A stretch of DNA of 64,000 bases. Source: Candidatus Venteria ishoeyi. GTDB taxonomy: Bacteria; Pseudomonadota; Gammaproteobacteria; Beggiatoales; Beggiatoaceae. The first letter of the stretch is position 1. Each line of letters starts with the position of its first letter. Positions 45,731-55,037 of the stretch are shown here, piece after piece. The stretch lies in contig NZ_JAUCGJ010000013.1 of assembly GCF_030378065.1 (NCBI RefSeq), forward strand, positions 1 through 64,000. Reading direction: 5' to 3'. The notes beneath the pieces are model-generated. The model was given only the letters and a program-made list of their open reading frames with translations, was not told the DNA's origin and did not search any database. The translations under genes and the position numbers were made by a program.

Positions 45731-45985
45731 TCACATCATATTCCCTAACTTTTGTTTCCAAAAGGTAACATAACAGATTTATTTTTGTTTCGGGAACGAA
45801 AGCAATATAATATCATCAATTACTCAAATAGTTGTTGTACATTTTCTGCTGCTCATCCCATTGTAGCGCGATCCTGGTAGAGCACAATCGGGCATTCAAT
45901 TAATATCAGATTATCAACCATTAACTGACAGCATTACTCATCACTACAGACATCCAGCTTGTTTAATTCTAATTCCTTATAGCAT
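45731..45985. other. Divergent intergenic region between two signalling operons
   Basis: About 255-320 AT-rich bases (depending on the kinase start) separate the minus-strand kinase-glmM operon from the plus-strand bioC-cheR operon. Promoters for both must lie here, but no consensus box was convincing by eye. No gene recognised. Confidence 0.35.
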
Positions 45986-46891
45986 ATGACAATATTAAAA
46001 TCGACCCTAAACCCAACTGTTAAATCATCTACGCAAGCTGTGCCAGATCCTGAACTTGATCAATCAAGCATGGTTGCAGCATTTAATCGCGCTGCTTCTC
46101 ATTACCAGGGGGCGGCAAAGTTACAACAGGAAATTGCCCAGCGTTTGCTGGCGCGTTTAGCTGCGGATACAACGCTGCAACCGCAGTGGATTTTAGATAT
46201 GGGCTGCGGTACCGGTATGTTAACCCGGGGCTTGGCTGAGTTATATCCTAAAGCCCATATTGTTGCGCTGGATATCGCACCAAGCATGTTAAGCGAAGCC
46301 AGAAAACAGTCGCCGCGTTGGTTCTCACGGCAATTATTTTGTGCCGCAGATGCTGCCGAGCTACCATTTAAGGCAGATAATTTTGATCTGGTTGTCTCCA
46401 ATCTGATGTTGCAATGGTGTCCAGATTTTTTACAGGTATTTAACGAAGTTGCGCGAATTTTATCGCCACAGGGGCATTTTTTATTTTCCAGCTTTGGTCC
46501 AGACACATTGACGGAACTGCGCGCCAGTTGGGCCAGCGTTGATGATAAACCACATGTGAACCAATTTATTGACTTACATGCCTTAGGTGATGCTTTGCAG
46601 CAAGCCGGGTTACAACAACCCGTGATGGATGTTGATCGCATTACCATGACTTTTGATGATGCACTGGCGCTAATGCGTAACTTAAAAACCATCGGTGCGC
46701 ATAATGTTGCACATGAGCGGCGACGTGGTTTATTAGGTAAGGCAAAGTTACAGCGTGTTATTCAGGCTTATGAAAGTTATCGACAAAGTGATGGGCGACT
46801 TCCCGCCAGTTATGAAGTGACCTATGGTTATGCCAAAGCGATAGCGGGCGTATCAGGAAAATTAGCCAATATTGGCATTAAAGTGATATAA
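45986..46891 (+). CDS. bioC: Malonyl-[ACP] O-methyltransferase-like protein
   Basis: 301 residues. The N-terminal FNRAASHYQGAAKLQQEIAQRLL is the BioC hallmark, followed by SAM motif I (LDMGCGTGMLTRGLAE), VALDIAPSMLSEA, and the BioC-type VVSNLMLQWCPDF and LLFSSFGPDTLTEL blocks. BioC methylates malonyl-ACP to start the pimeloyl chain of biotin. It is separated from any other bio gene and sits three bases before cheR, so either an orphan BioC or a relative with another substrate. Confidence 0.85.
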   Translation: MTILKSTLNPTVKSSTQAVPDPELDQSSMVAAFNRAASHYQGAAKLQQEIAQRLLARLAADTTLQPQWILDMGCGTGMLTRGLAELYPKAHIVALDIAPSMLSEARKQSPRWFSRQLFCAADAAELPFKADNFDLVVSNLMLQWCPDFLQVFNEVARILSPQGHFLFSSFGPDTLTELRASWASVDDKPHVNQFIDLHALGDALQQAGLQQPVMDVDRITMTFDDALALMRNLKTIGAHNVAHERRRGLLGKAKLQRVIQAYESYRQSDGRLPASYEVTYGYAKAIAGVSGKLANIGIKVI

Positions 46892-46894
46892 AAC

Positions 46895-47731
46895 ATGCAA
46901 AATCTTGAAAATCAAAACATTGAACTGCAACTGTTATTACAGGCCATTTATTTAAAATATGGTTATGATTTCAGGCAGTACGCAAAGGCCTCGATTAAGC
47001 GCCGGGTGTTATATCATCTGGAAAAACATCATTTATCAAATATTTCACAAATGCAGCACCGACTGCTGCACGATGTGGCTTTTTTTGATTCTTTGCTGTT
47101 GGATATGTCGGTTAATGTCACGGAAATGTTCCGCGATCCTGCCTGTTACCGCGTATTGAGAAAGGAGGTGTTACCGGCATTAAAAGACTTCCCGCATATT
47201 AAAATCTGGCATGCAGGCTGTGCCACGGGAGAAGAGGTTTATTCGATGGCCATTTTGCTCAAAGAAATGGGCTTATATGAGCGTACACAAATCTATGCCA
47301 CAGATATCAATGAAAAAGTATTAAAACAAGCAAAAGAAGGGGTATTCCCTATCAGCCGTTTGCGTCAATATACGCAAAATTACCAAAAAGCGGGTGGCAC
47401 GGAATCTTTTTCAGATTATTATCATGCACAATATGAACATGTGGTGATGGATCGCAAGTTACGGAAAAATATTTTATTTTCTGATCATAATCTGGCAACG
47501 GATAATGTGTTTGGCGAAATGCACTTGATATTATGTCGTAATGTCTTAATCTATTTTGATCGTGGCTTACAAAATCGGGTATTAAATTTATTTGATGAAG
47601 CTTTGATTAAAAGTGGTTTTTTGTGTCTGGGTTCTAAAGAAAGTCTGAATTTTTCTACGGTAACTGAACACTTTGATGTGATTGCCAAAACCGAGAAAGT
47701 CTATCGTAAAAAAAATGAGGAAAAGACATGA
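46895..47731 (+). CDS. cheR: Protein-glutamate methyltransferase CheR
   Basis: 278 residues. N-terminal CheR helical domain (about 12-70) then the methyltransferase domain with IWHAGCATGEEVYSMAILL, IYATDINEKVLKQAKEGVF and LILCRNVLIYFDRG. It adds methyl groups from SAM to glutamates of receptors. There is no MCP with a methyl-accepting domain here, so its target may be one of the coiled-coil HAMP/GAF proteins encoded downstream. cheB follows after 22 bases. Confidence 0.92.
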   Translation: MQNLENQNIELQLLLQAIYLKYGYDFRQYAKASIKRRVLYHLEKHHLSNISQMQHRLLHDVAFFDSLLLDMSVNVTEMFRDPACYRVLRKEVLPALKDFPHIKIWHAGCATGEEVYSMAILLKEMGLYERTQIYATDINEKVLKQAKEGVFPISRLRQYTQNYQKAGGTESFSDYYHAQYEHVVMDRKLRKNILFSDHNLATDNVFGEMHLILCRNVLIYFDRGLQNRVLNLFDEALIKSGFLCLGSKESLNFSTVTEHFDVIAKTEKVYRKKNEEKT

Positions 47732-47753
47732 AACATGAACCCTGTCGATTGTT

Positions 47754-48371
47754 ATGAGCCAAAGAGAAAATCAGTTTCAGGCAGTGGTTATTGGTGCATC
47801 GGCAGGTGGCATCCATGCATTGCAGCAGGTTTTAATGCCATTGCCAGCAGACTTTCCATTGCCAATCATTGTGGTACAACATCTGCACCCTGATGCAGGT
47901 GCTTATTTGCCGCAGTTACTGGATAATAAGTGCCAACTGAAAGTTAAACAAGCCGATGAAAAAGAATTCGTGCAGGCGGGCTGGGTCTATCTTGCGCCAC
48001 CTGCATACCATTTATTAATCGAAGAAGATCACAGTCTGTCACTGTCTTTAGAAGCGCCCGTTAGTTATTCAAGGCCTTCTGTGGACGTATTGTTTGAATC
48101 AGCCATATTCGCTTATGGTAAACGTTTAATTGGTATTATTCTCACAGGCGCTAACAGTGATGGCGCGCTGGGTATTAAAAAAATCAAGCAAGCAGGCGGC
48201 TACGTCATTGTGCAAGCACCCGAGACGGCTGAAGCGGATGCCATGCCCAAAGCAGCCATTGCTGCGGTTGCAGGCAATCAGGCTGTCGATAAAATTCTGG
48301 CTTTAGACCAGATTGGTCAATATTTGTTACAGTGGGTTAATCGAAATTTCTTAGGAATACGCATGAAATAA
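47754..48371 (+). CDS. CheB methylesterase, catalytic domain only
   Basis: 205 residues, lacking the N-terminal receiver of standard CheB. Catalytic serine in GASAGGIHAL (Ser about 17), His in VVQHLHPDAG, Asp in LTGANSDGALG. It removes methyl groups from (or deamidates) receptor glutamines. Without a receiver it cannot be switched on by CheA phosphate, so activity must be controlled in another way, perhaps through partner kinases encoded downstream. Confidence 0.92.
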   Translation: MSQRENQFQAVVIGASAGGIHALQQVLMPLPADFPLPIIVVQHLHPDAGAYLPQLLDNKCQLKVKQADEKEFVQAGWVYLAPPAYHLLIEEDHSLSLSLEAPVSYSRPSVDVLFESAIFAYGKRLIGIILTGANSDGALGIKKIKQAGGYVIVQAPETAEADAMPKAAIAAVAGNQAVDKILALDQIGQYLLQWVNRNFLGIRMK

Positions 48372-48386
48372 GTCGGGTTAATCAAT

Positions 48387-50375
48387 ATGTCGCTTAAGCC
48401 AAAAGTCATTCTAACTGCATTTCTATTGTTATCGATTCTATTATTGAGTGTCGTGGGTTTGTTTATGCTCGATATTCAACGCCAGGCAGCAGAAGAATTA
48501 CAACAATACCGTAAAGAAGCCGTCGCTATCGTGCAGGATAAATTGAAAAACATGGTGGATCTGGCCTATACCACTGTTGACAATATTTATCAGAACGGTC
48601 AAAAAGCAGAATTTTTAGAAAAACGCTATGGCAGCAGTATGAAACCTATGGTTGATATGGCGTTGTTGATATTAAACCGCAAAATCAACCTTATCCAGGA
48701 AGGTGAGTTATCTCTGGAAAAAGGGCGTATCCAGGCCTTAAAAGCCATTCAAAATATTCAGTTTAATCTGCATCAGACGTGGATAGCTGATCTACATAAT
48801 ATTGTTGAACCCACAAAACAGCATTATAAACACCAGGTTTGGGTTGCTGATGCCGGACAAATGCCGCCGGTTTTACTGGTTCATCAACTATTTTCTGCTA
48901 CGGTTGTCAATAATCAGGAAAGACAGGCTGATATCCAACGTTTTTTCCAAAGCTTGCACCAGCAGGATCTCATCCAGAATGCTGGTTTTTTGCGGTTTAC
49001 AGACACTCATCAGCACACTTATTTATGTTATGCACAGGGTTTTCCACAATGGGACTGGGTGGTAGGCACCTGTATGAATCTGGAAGAAGCCTATCGTGAA
49101 ACACAAGCGCGAATTCAGGCTAATATCCGGCAAATACGTTACGATAAAGGCATGGGTTATTACTGGTTAAATAATACCGAGCGCCCTTATCCACGCTTTG
49201 TCATGCACCCCATAAAGCCGGAATTGAATGGGCAGTTATTTAAAGGTCAACAATATCACACGGTTGCTGGTGGAAAAAATATAGGGCAGGCTTTTCTGGA
49301 AGCGGTCGATAACGCAGAAGGTGGCGGTTTTGTGCGTTACTCATGGCCTAAGCCCGTTGGCGAACAAAAAATACCCATGCCCAAGTTATCTTATGTACGT
49401 TTATATAAGCCACTGAACTGGATTATTGGCACCGGCGTGTATATTGATCATATTGAAGGCCATGTCGCGCAAAAGGATCAGGAGATGACAGCAAGGTATT
49501 ATCAGTTGCTGCGTAATACCAGTTTGCAAACTTTGGCTTTATTTATATTGATGGGTTTTTTTCTGGGTTTTTTAATGAATTACCTGCTCAAACCCTTGCA
49601 ACAAGTTAATGCGCAGTTGCAGATGCTGGCAAGAGGGACACTGCCGCAACAAAGTATAGATTATCGAGGACAGGATGAAATTGGTGGAATCATTCATGCA
49701 TTCAGAGTTTTAAGTCAGCGCATAAAAACCACGATCAATCAGGCAAAAGCGATTGCCGATGGTGATTATTCACAGAAAATCAAAGTACGTTCCGATTCTG
49801 ATCAACTGGCCCTGGCTTTATCTGATATGACGCGCTCCTTACAGTCAGCCACTGAACATAACATTGCTCAGGATTGGTTAAAAACCGGTCGCACTGGCTT
49901 ACATGAAGCCATGTTAGGCGATCAGAGCATGTTGGAACTGGCAAATCATATCATTGCTTATCTTACGCAATATACGACGGCTAAAACGGGGTTGTTTTAT
50001 CAATTACAGGTTTCTAATGACAGCCAGCACCCCATACATTTGACATTAATAGCCAGTATTGGTTTTAACCATCGCAAAATGCTATCTAATCAAGTGTTAC
50101 CGGGACAGGGTATTGTTGGTCAGGCGGCTTTAGAAGAAAATAGTTTTTTAGTTCAAGAGAACAACGAATCGGAAACCTTAATCGACAAACCTTATGTTTT
50201 TGCCTTGCCATTTTTATATGAGTCCAGTTTACAAGGTGTCATCGAACTGGGGTTTGAAAATGAACCCTCAGCATTACATTTGGAATTTTTGGAGCAGGTT
50301 GGGCAAGATATCGCTATTACAGTGAAAGCCACAGAGACCCGCAGTCAGTTAAAAAAACAAAATACATACGATTAA
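48387..50375 (+). CDS. Cache-HAMP-GAF sensory protein without output domain
   Basis: 662 residues. Membrane helix (about 8-28), a large periplasmic region with two single-Cache-2-type modules (the second has RYDKGMGYYWLNN and FVMHPIKPELNG), second membrane helix (about 379-400), HAMP (about 402-450), another HAMP-like segment, and a GAF domain (about 510-650, GIVGQAALEENSF, ALPFLYESSLQGVIELGF). It ends after GAF: no methyl-accepting signalling tip, no kinase. Its linker and GAF are clearly homologous to those of the next protein. It may signal by direct contact with that kinase. Confidence 0.85.
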   Translation: MSLKPKVILTAFLLLSILLLSVVGLFMLDIQRQAAEELQQYRKEAVAIVQDKLKNMVDLAYTTVDNIYQNGQKAEFLEKRYGSSMKPMVDMALLILNRKINLIQEGELSLEKGRIQALKAIQNIQFNLHQTWIADLHNIVEPTKQHYKHQVWVADAGQMPPVLLVHQLFSATVVNNQERQADIQRFFQSLHQQDLIQNAGFLRFTDTHQHTYLCYAQGFPQWDWVVGTCMNLEEAYRETQARIQANIRQIRYDKGMGYYWLNNTERPYPRFVMHPIKPELNGQLFKGQQYHTVAGGKNIGQAFLEAVDNAEGGGFVRYSWPKPVGEQKIPMPKLSYVRLYKPLNWIIGTGVYIDHIEGHVAQKDQEMTARYYQLLRNTSLQTLALFILMGFFLGFLMNYLLKPLQQVNAQLQMLARGTLPQQSIDYRGQDEIGGIIHAFRVLSQRIKTTINQAKAIADGDYSQKIKVRSDSDQLALALSDMTRSLQSATEHNIAQDWLKTGRTGLHEAMLGDQSMLELANHIIAYLTQYTTAKTGLFYQLQVSNDSQHPIHLTLIASIGFNHRKMLSNQVLPGQGIVGQAALEENSFLVQENNESETLIDKPYVFALPFLYESSLQGVIELGFENEPSALHLEFLEQVGQDIAITVKATETRSQLKKQNTYD

Positions 50376-50379
50376 AATT

Positions 50380-53300
50380 ATGAAAATTTTTCACTTAAAA
50401 TTATTACTGGTTATTGGCATCAGCACTTTGCTATTCGTTGGTTTAACGGTTTATTTGTTTAACCAATCTTATTCCTGGAATCTCGCACTACAACAAATTC
50501 AGGAAAAACAGTTTTATTTTCAGGAATTTGAAAAGCTTGAAACACAAAAGCTATCTGCTGCATTAAGCATGTTAGCAGATAATCAAGCCTTAAAAGCAGC
50601 CTTCCTCAAACAGGACAAAGAAGCCTTATATCAATTAGCATGGCCCTTATTTGAAAAACTCAAACAAAACAATCATATTACTCATTGGTATTTTCATCTG
50701 CCCACGCCCAGCCAAAAAAATTTTTTGCGGGTACACAACCGTAACAAAAACGGTGACACAATTACTCGCGCAACTTACCTGATGGCGAGCAAACAAAAAC
50801 AGGAAGCGGCGGGTAAGGAACTTGGTAAAACAGCATTTGCCTTGCGTGTCGTACACCCCTGGTTCGATCAAGGCAAGCTCATCGGTTATCTGGAATTGGG
50901 CCAGGAGATTGATGCCTTGCTTGAGGCACTCCAACAAAAGAATGAGCAATATGATGTTATTGCCTTAAAAAAATACCTGGATCAGGAAAAGTGGGCGCAA
51001 GTGCGTACAAATCAAGACTTGCGGGATAACTGGGCGGATAATCCCCATCTCTTACAGGTCAGTCATGTGCAGGCAATGACACCCGATTTAAGCCGCCTGA
51101 AACCTTTGCTGGAATCATCAGTCAAACAGGCGCAACTGCTGGGTATTCAACGGATGGAGACGGGGGAAATTTACAGCCACGGACTGTTTCCTTTATATGA
51201 TGCCAGCAACAATAAAGCTGGCGCGGTGGTGGTCTGGATCGATATCAGCCAGCAATTGCAGTTGCGCTGGAATATTTATTTAAGTTTATGGCTTGTGCTC
51301 GGTCTGCTTATTCTGCTGGTTTTTGCTGGCTTTTTGAAATATTTTTTACTGAATCCAATTTACAAAATTGAATACCTGGCTAAAATCATAGAAAAAATGA
51401 CACTGGGTGATTTTAACGCGGAGCTGGTGCAAAATAATGCCCTGCTGAAAGCATCGGGAAGTGGTGATTTATTGTTGCAGGCGGTTGATAACAGTATCGC
51501 TTCCACCCTTAAATTAAAAACCAATATGCAGGCAACCATTGCGCAAACACGCTTAATCAGCGCAGGTCAGTATGATACGCAACTTGAATTACTGTCCCGG
51601 CAGGATCAGCTCAGTCAGAGCTTGAATGAAATGATGCTGGCATTGCAAAAAAGTGTGCAGGACAGTCAACAAAAAAACTGGCTGGAAACCGGGCATAGCC
51701 AATTAAATGCCACTTTACGCGGCGAACAGGATATGCTGCAACTGGCTAAAAAAACCATTCAATTTTTATGCACCTATCTGGATGCCAAAGTCGGCACCTT
51801 TTTTATCGCCAAAACAGAATATGATAAAGCTGGCACTGAGACCGAGGTTTGTTTTCAACTGATTGCCAGTTATGCCTACAGCCAACGCAAAACCCTGGCA
51901 AATCATTTCAAACTGGGTGAAAGTCTGGTTGGGCAGGCAGCCTTAGAACAACAAACAATCGTTATTAAAGAACCACCGGCAGATTATATCCAGATTCAAT
52001 CCGGGCTGGGTAAAACCACACCAGGTAATATCCTGGTTATCCCTTTTATTTATGAAAACAATGTTAAGGGTGTGATTGAACTGGGTTTTATGAACCCACT
52101 TAGCGTGGAACAGGAAACCTTCCTGGAGCAAGCCATGCCGGTGATTGCAATTACTATCAATCTTGCACAGTCACAAACCCAGACACAAACATTGCTGGAA
52201 CAAAGTCAGGCTCATGCCAAAATATTGCAAGAGCAAAGTGAAGAACTGCAAAGCCAGAGCGAAGAATTGCAGACGCAACAGGAGGAGTTACGCCAGACTA
52301 ATGAAGAGCTGGAAGAGCGTACTCACGAACTGGAGCGCCAGCGTCAGGACATCGGTCAACAGAACCAGCAACTGGAAGAAACCAAAAAAACACTGGAAAC
52401 CAAAGCACTGGAACTGGAGCGCGCCAGCAAATACAAATCAGAGTTTCTGGCCAATATGTCACATGAACTGCGCACGCCGCTGAACAGTTTATTAATTCTG
52501 TCAAAAATGCTGGCAGATAATAAACCGCATAATCTTAACGATAAACAAGTGCAACACGCAAAAACCATTCATCGCGCCGGCAATGATTTACTGACCCTGA
52601 TTAATGAAATTCTGGATTTATCCAAAGTGGAAGCCGGACGCATGGAAGTCAATCCTGAAGACATTATGTTAACTGAACTGATGCAGGATTTTGAACACCG
52701 CTTTGATCATGTGGCGGCAGAAAAACACATTAATTATCAAATTGAATTAGATGAGGCTGTATCTGAGCAACTGCATACCGACCGGCAACGCTTGCAGCAA
52801 ATATTAAACAACCTGCTGTCCAATGCTTTCAAGTTCACGCCTGAAAATGGCAAGGTGATTTTAACTATCCACCCTGTGAGCAATGAACCTGAAATGCTGG
52901 CAATTGCTGTGCAGGATTCCGGCATTGGTATTCCAGCCGATAAACAGGCGATGGTGTTTGAAGCATTTCAACAAGCAGATGGCACCACCAGTCGGCGTTT
53001 TGGTGGTACCGGGCTGGGTTTGTCGATTTCCCGTGAGCTGGCGGGCTTGCTGGGTGGCAGGCTGGCATTAGAGAGCGCAGAAGACAAAGGCAGTACCTTT
53101 ACCTTGTATTTGCCACAAATATTCAATGCTGCCACTACCGCCTCTGTAACAAATAGCAGCAACATTATGAAGCCGCCTGCCAGCACTGAAAATGCAAGCA
53201 AAGCAGATCCTGAAAAACCAATAGCAGAAATCCAGGCAGCAGAAGAAGTAACCGCGCCAAGCAACACGCCGCAAGCAACTGCTGTTGTGGATAATCCCGA

Positions 53301-54495
53301 TGATCGGGCGCAAATCAGTGAGTTGGATAAGGTCTTACTGGTGATTGAAGATGATCCGGGATTTTCACAGATTTTACTCGATCTCGCGCATGAAAAAGAT
53401 TATAAATGCCTGTTGGCAGAAGATGGTAAAACAGGTTTGCAACTGGCAGAAGACTATCATCCCGCAGGTGTTATTTTAGATGTTGGCTTGCCACAGGTTG
53501 ATGGTCTGACCGTTATGGAACGTTTAAAGGAAAACGCCAAAACCCGCCATATTCCTGTGCATTTTATCTCTGCCAGCAATCAAGGCAGTGATGCGCGTGA
53601 TATGGGCGCAGTCGGTTATCTACTTAAACCCGTCAACCTGACAGAATTAAGCGAAGCATTTAAGAAAATAGAACACTTCAGCGCCGATCATCTGAAAAAC
53701 CTGCTAATCGTCGCCAAGCAGGCAAAACGTGAAGCTGAAATTTCAAAACTGGCAGGCGGTGATGGCATCCACACTAAAACCTGTGCAGATATGCAGGAAG
53801 CCTGGGAAGCTTTGCAAGCGCATACTTATGATTGCATGGTCATTGATTTGGAAGCGGCTGAACAAAAGCAGCTACAGCAACTGGCGCAACAACAAAAAAC
53901 CACACCACTACAAATACCCGTGATTATTTATGCCAATCGGGAATTCAGTCAGGAAGAAACGCAATATGTAGAAGATTGTAATCCACATTTGACGGTAAAA
54001 ACTGTGCGTTCCCCTGAGCGCCTGTTAGATGAAACTTCCCTGTTTTTACATCAACTGGAAGCCGGATTACCGGATGAAAAACGTGAATTACTACGTATGG
54101 TGCATGACAAAGAAGCTATTTTACAAAACAAACAAGTGTTAATTGTGGATGATGATATTCGCAATCTCTATGCGCTCAGCCATTCCCTGGAAGAAAAAAA
54201 CATGGAAGTATTTGGCGCGAATAACGGCAAGGAAGCACTGGCCTTGCTGGAAGAAAATCTCCATATCAATATCGTCATCATGGATATTATGATGCCGGAA
54301 ATGGATGGCTACGAAACCATGCGCGCAATTCGTGCGGATTCCAGATTTTATAAGCTGCCGATTATCGCTTTAACCGCTAAAGCGATGAAGGCGGATAAAG
54401 CAAAATGTATTGATGCCGGTGCTAATGACTATTTAGCAAAACCCACGGATATGGATAAACTGTTAACCTTGTTACGTGTCTGGTTGTACCAATAA
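50380..54495 (+). CDS. Giant hybrid histidine kinase (sensor-HAMP-GAF-coiled coil-HisKA-HATPase-REC-REC-REC)
   Basis: 1371 residues. Periplasmic sensor between two helices (about 7-27 and 310-330), HAMP (about 332-385), second HAMP-like segment, GAF (about 440-590), a long EEL-rich coiled coil (about 600-680: SEELQSQSEELQTQQEEL), HisKA with H695 (MSHELRTPLN), HATPase_c (about 790-920, DSGIGIP, GTGLGLSIS), Pro/Ala linker, REC1 (about 985-1100, VILDVGLPQVDG), a degenerate middle REC (about 1105-1235, VIDLEAAEQK), and REC3 (about 1250-1370, VIMDIMMPEMDG, LAKPTD). Large kinases of this type are often methylation-controlled near the EEL coiled coil. The neighbouring CheR/CheB support that idea. 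Confidence 0.9.
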   Translation: MKIFHLKLLLVIGISTLLFVGLTVYLFNQSYSWNLALQQIQEKQFYFQEFEKLETQKLSAALSMLADNQALKAAFLKQDKEALYQLAWPLFEKLKQNNHITHWYFHLPTPSQKNFLRVHNRNKNGDTITRATYLMASKQKQEAAGKELGKTAFALRVVHPWFDQGKLIGYLELGQEIDALLEALQQKNEQYDVIALKKYLDQEKWAQVRTNQDLRDNWADNPHLLQVSHVQAMTPDLSRLKPLLESSVKQAQLLGIQRMETGEIYSHGLFPLYDASNNKAGAVVVWIDISQQLQLRWNIYLSLWLVLGLLILLVFAGFLKYFLLNPIYKIEYLAKIIEKMTLGDFNAELVQNNALLKASGSGDLLLQAVDNSIASTLKLKTNMQATIAQTRLISAGQYDTQLELLSRQDQLSQSLNEMMLALQKSVQDSQQKNWLETGHSQLNATLRGEQDMLQLAKKTIQFLCTYLDAKVGTFFIAKTEYDKAGTETEVCFQLIASYAYSQRKTLANHFKLGESLVGQAALEQQTIVIKEPPADYIQIQSGLGKTTPGNILVIPFIYENNVKGVIELGFMNPLSVEQETFLEQAMPVIAITINLAQSQTQTQTLLEQSQAHAKILQEQSEELQSQSEELQTQQEELRQTNEELEERTHELERQRQDIGQQNQQLEETKKTLETKALELERASKYKSEFLANMSHELRTPLNSLLILSKMLADNKPHNLNDKQVQHAKTIHRAGNDLLTLINEILDLSKVEAGRMEVNPEDIMLTELMQDFEHRFDHVAAEKHINYQIELDEAVSEQLHTDRQRLQQILNNLLSNAFKFTPENGKVILTIHPVSNEPEMLAIAVQDSGIGIPADKQAMVFEAFQQADGTTSRRFGGTGLGLSISRELAGLLGGRLALESAEDKGSTFTLYLPQIFNAATTASVTNSSNIMKPPASTENASKADPEKPIAEIQAAEEVTAPSNTPQATAVVDNPDDRAQISELDKVLLVIEDDPGFSQILLDLAHEKDYKCLLAEDGKTGLQLAEDYHPAGVILDVGLPQVDGLTVMERLKENAKTRHIPVHFISASNQGSDARDMGAVGYLLKPVNLTELSEAFKKIEHFSADHLKNLLIVAKQAKREAEISKLAGGDGIHTKTCADMQEAWEALQAHTYDCMVIDLEAAEQKQLQQLAQQQKTTPLQIPVIIYANREFSQEETQYVEDCNPHLTVKTVRSPERLLDETSLFLHQLEAGLPDEKRELLRMVHDKEAILQNKQVLIVDDDIRNLYALSHSLEEKNMEVFGANNGKEALALLEENLHINIVIMDIMMPEMDGYETMRAIRADSRFYKLPIIALTAKAMKADKAKCIDAGANDYLAKPTDMDKLLTLLRVWLYQ

Positions 54496-54509
54496 ATGGG
54501 AGAATACGC

Positions 54510-55034
54510 ATGACTGTTTTTAAAGCCTCCAGTGATCAGGTTGAAATATTAGGTGCAGCGATTATTCCCGTACTTAAAGGCATACCGGTTTCTTCTGTCA
54601 GCAGCAAGTTATTACAAGAGTATCACTTGGAAAACCCGGTTGCCGATCAGTATTATAATCAGCAACAGTATCTGGATTTGCTGAAAAAGATAAACACTTA
54701 CATGGATATGGTATTATTTGGTATTGGACAGAACATTTTTCTGGAAGCCGTTTTCCCCCCTGATATCGATACCTTTGAAAAAGTTTTTTTAGGTCTGGAT
54801 CAAGCCTATCACCTAAATCATCGCGGTGGTGAGATTGGTCATTACAACACCCAAAAAATTGATGAACAGAGCTATCTGGCAGATTGCGATAACCCCTACC
54901 CCTGCAATTTTGATCAGGGTATCATCCAGGGAATTGCTAAATATTTTAATCAACGCATACTCATTGAGCATCAAACTGAGGCATGCCGCATGAAAGGAGA
55001 TGAACATTGTATTTATGAAATCAGTGTTCTGTAA
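54510..55034 (+). CDS. V4R-like small sensory domain protein
   Basis: 174 residues, GGGAG site before the ATG. The C-terminal LIEHQTEACRMKGDEHCIYEISVL carries the C...KGDxxC signature of V4R (4-vinyl reductase) domains, which bind small hydrophobic ligands, hemes or metals. The N-terminal half (VEILGAAIIPVLKGIP) fits the helical part. It lies between two hybrid kinases (14 bases and 3 bases away), so it probably acts as a ligand-binding accessory of that system. Family call is tentative. Confidence 0.6.
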   Translation: MTVFKASSDQVEILGAAIIPVLKGIPVSSVSSKLLQEYHLENPVADQYYNQQQYLDLLKKINTYMDMVLFGIGQNIFLEAVFPPDIDTFEKVFLGLDQAYHLNHRGGEIGHYNTQKIDEQSYLADCDNPYPCNFDQGIIQGIAKYFNQRILIEHQTEACRMKGDEHCIYEISVL

Positions 55035-55037
55035 TTC

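Noticed and set aside
52145-52483. 112-residue basic frame inside the large hybrid kinase
   Set aside because: An out-of-frame reading of the Glu/Gln-rich coiled coil; no start signal.
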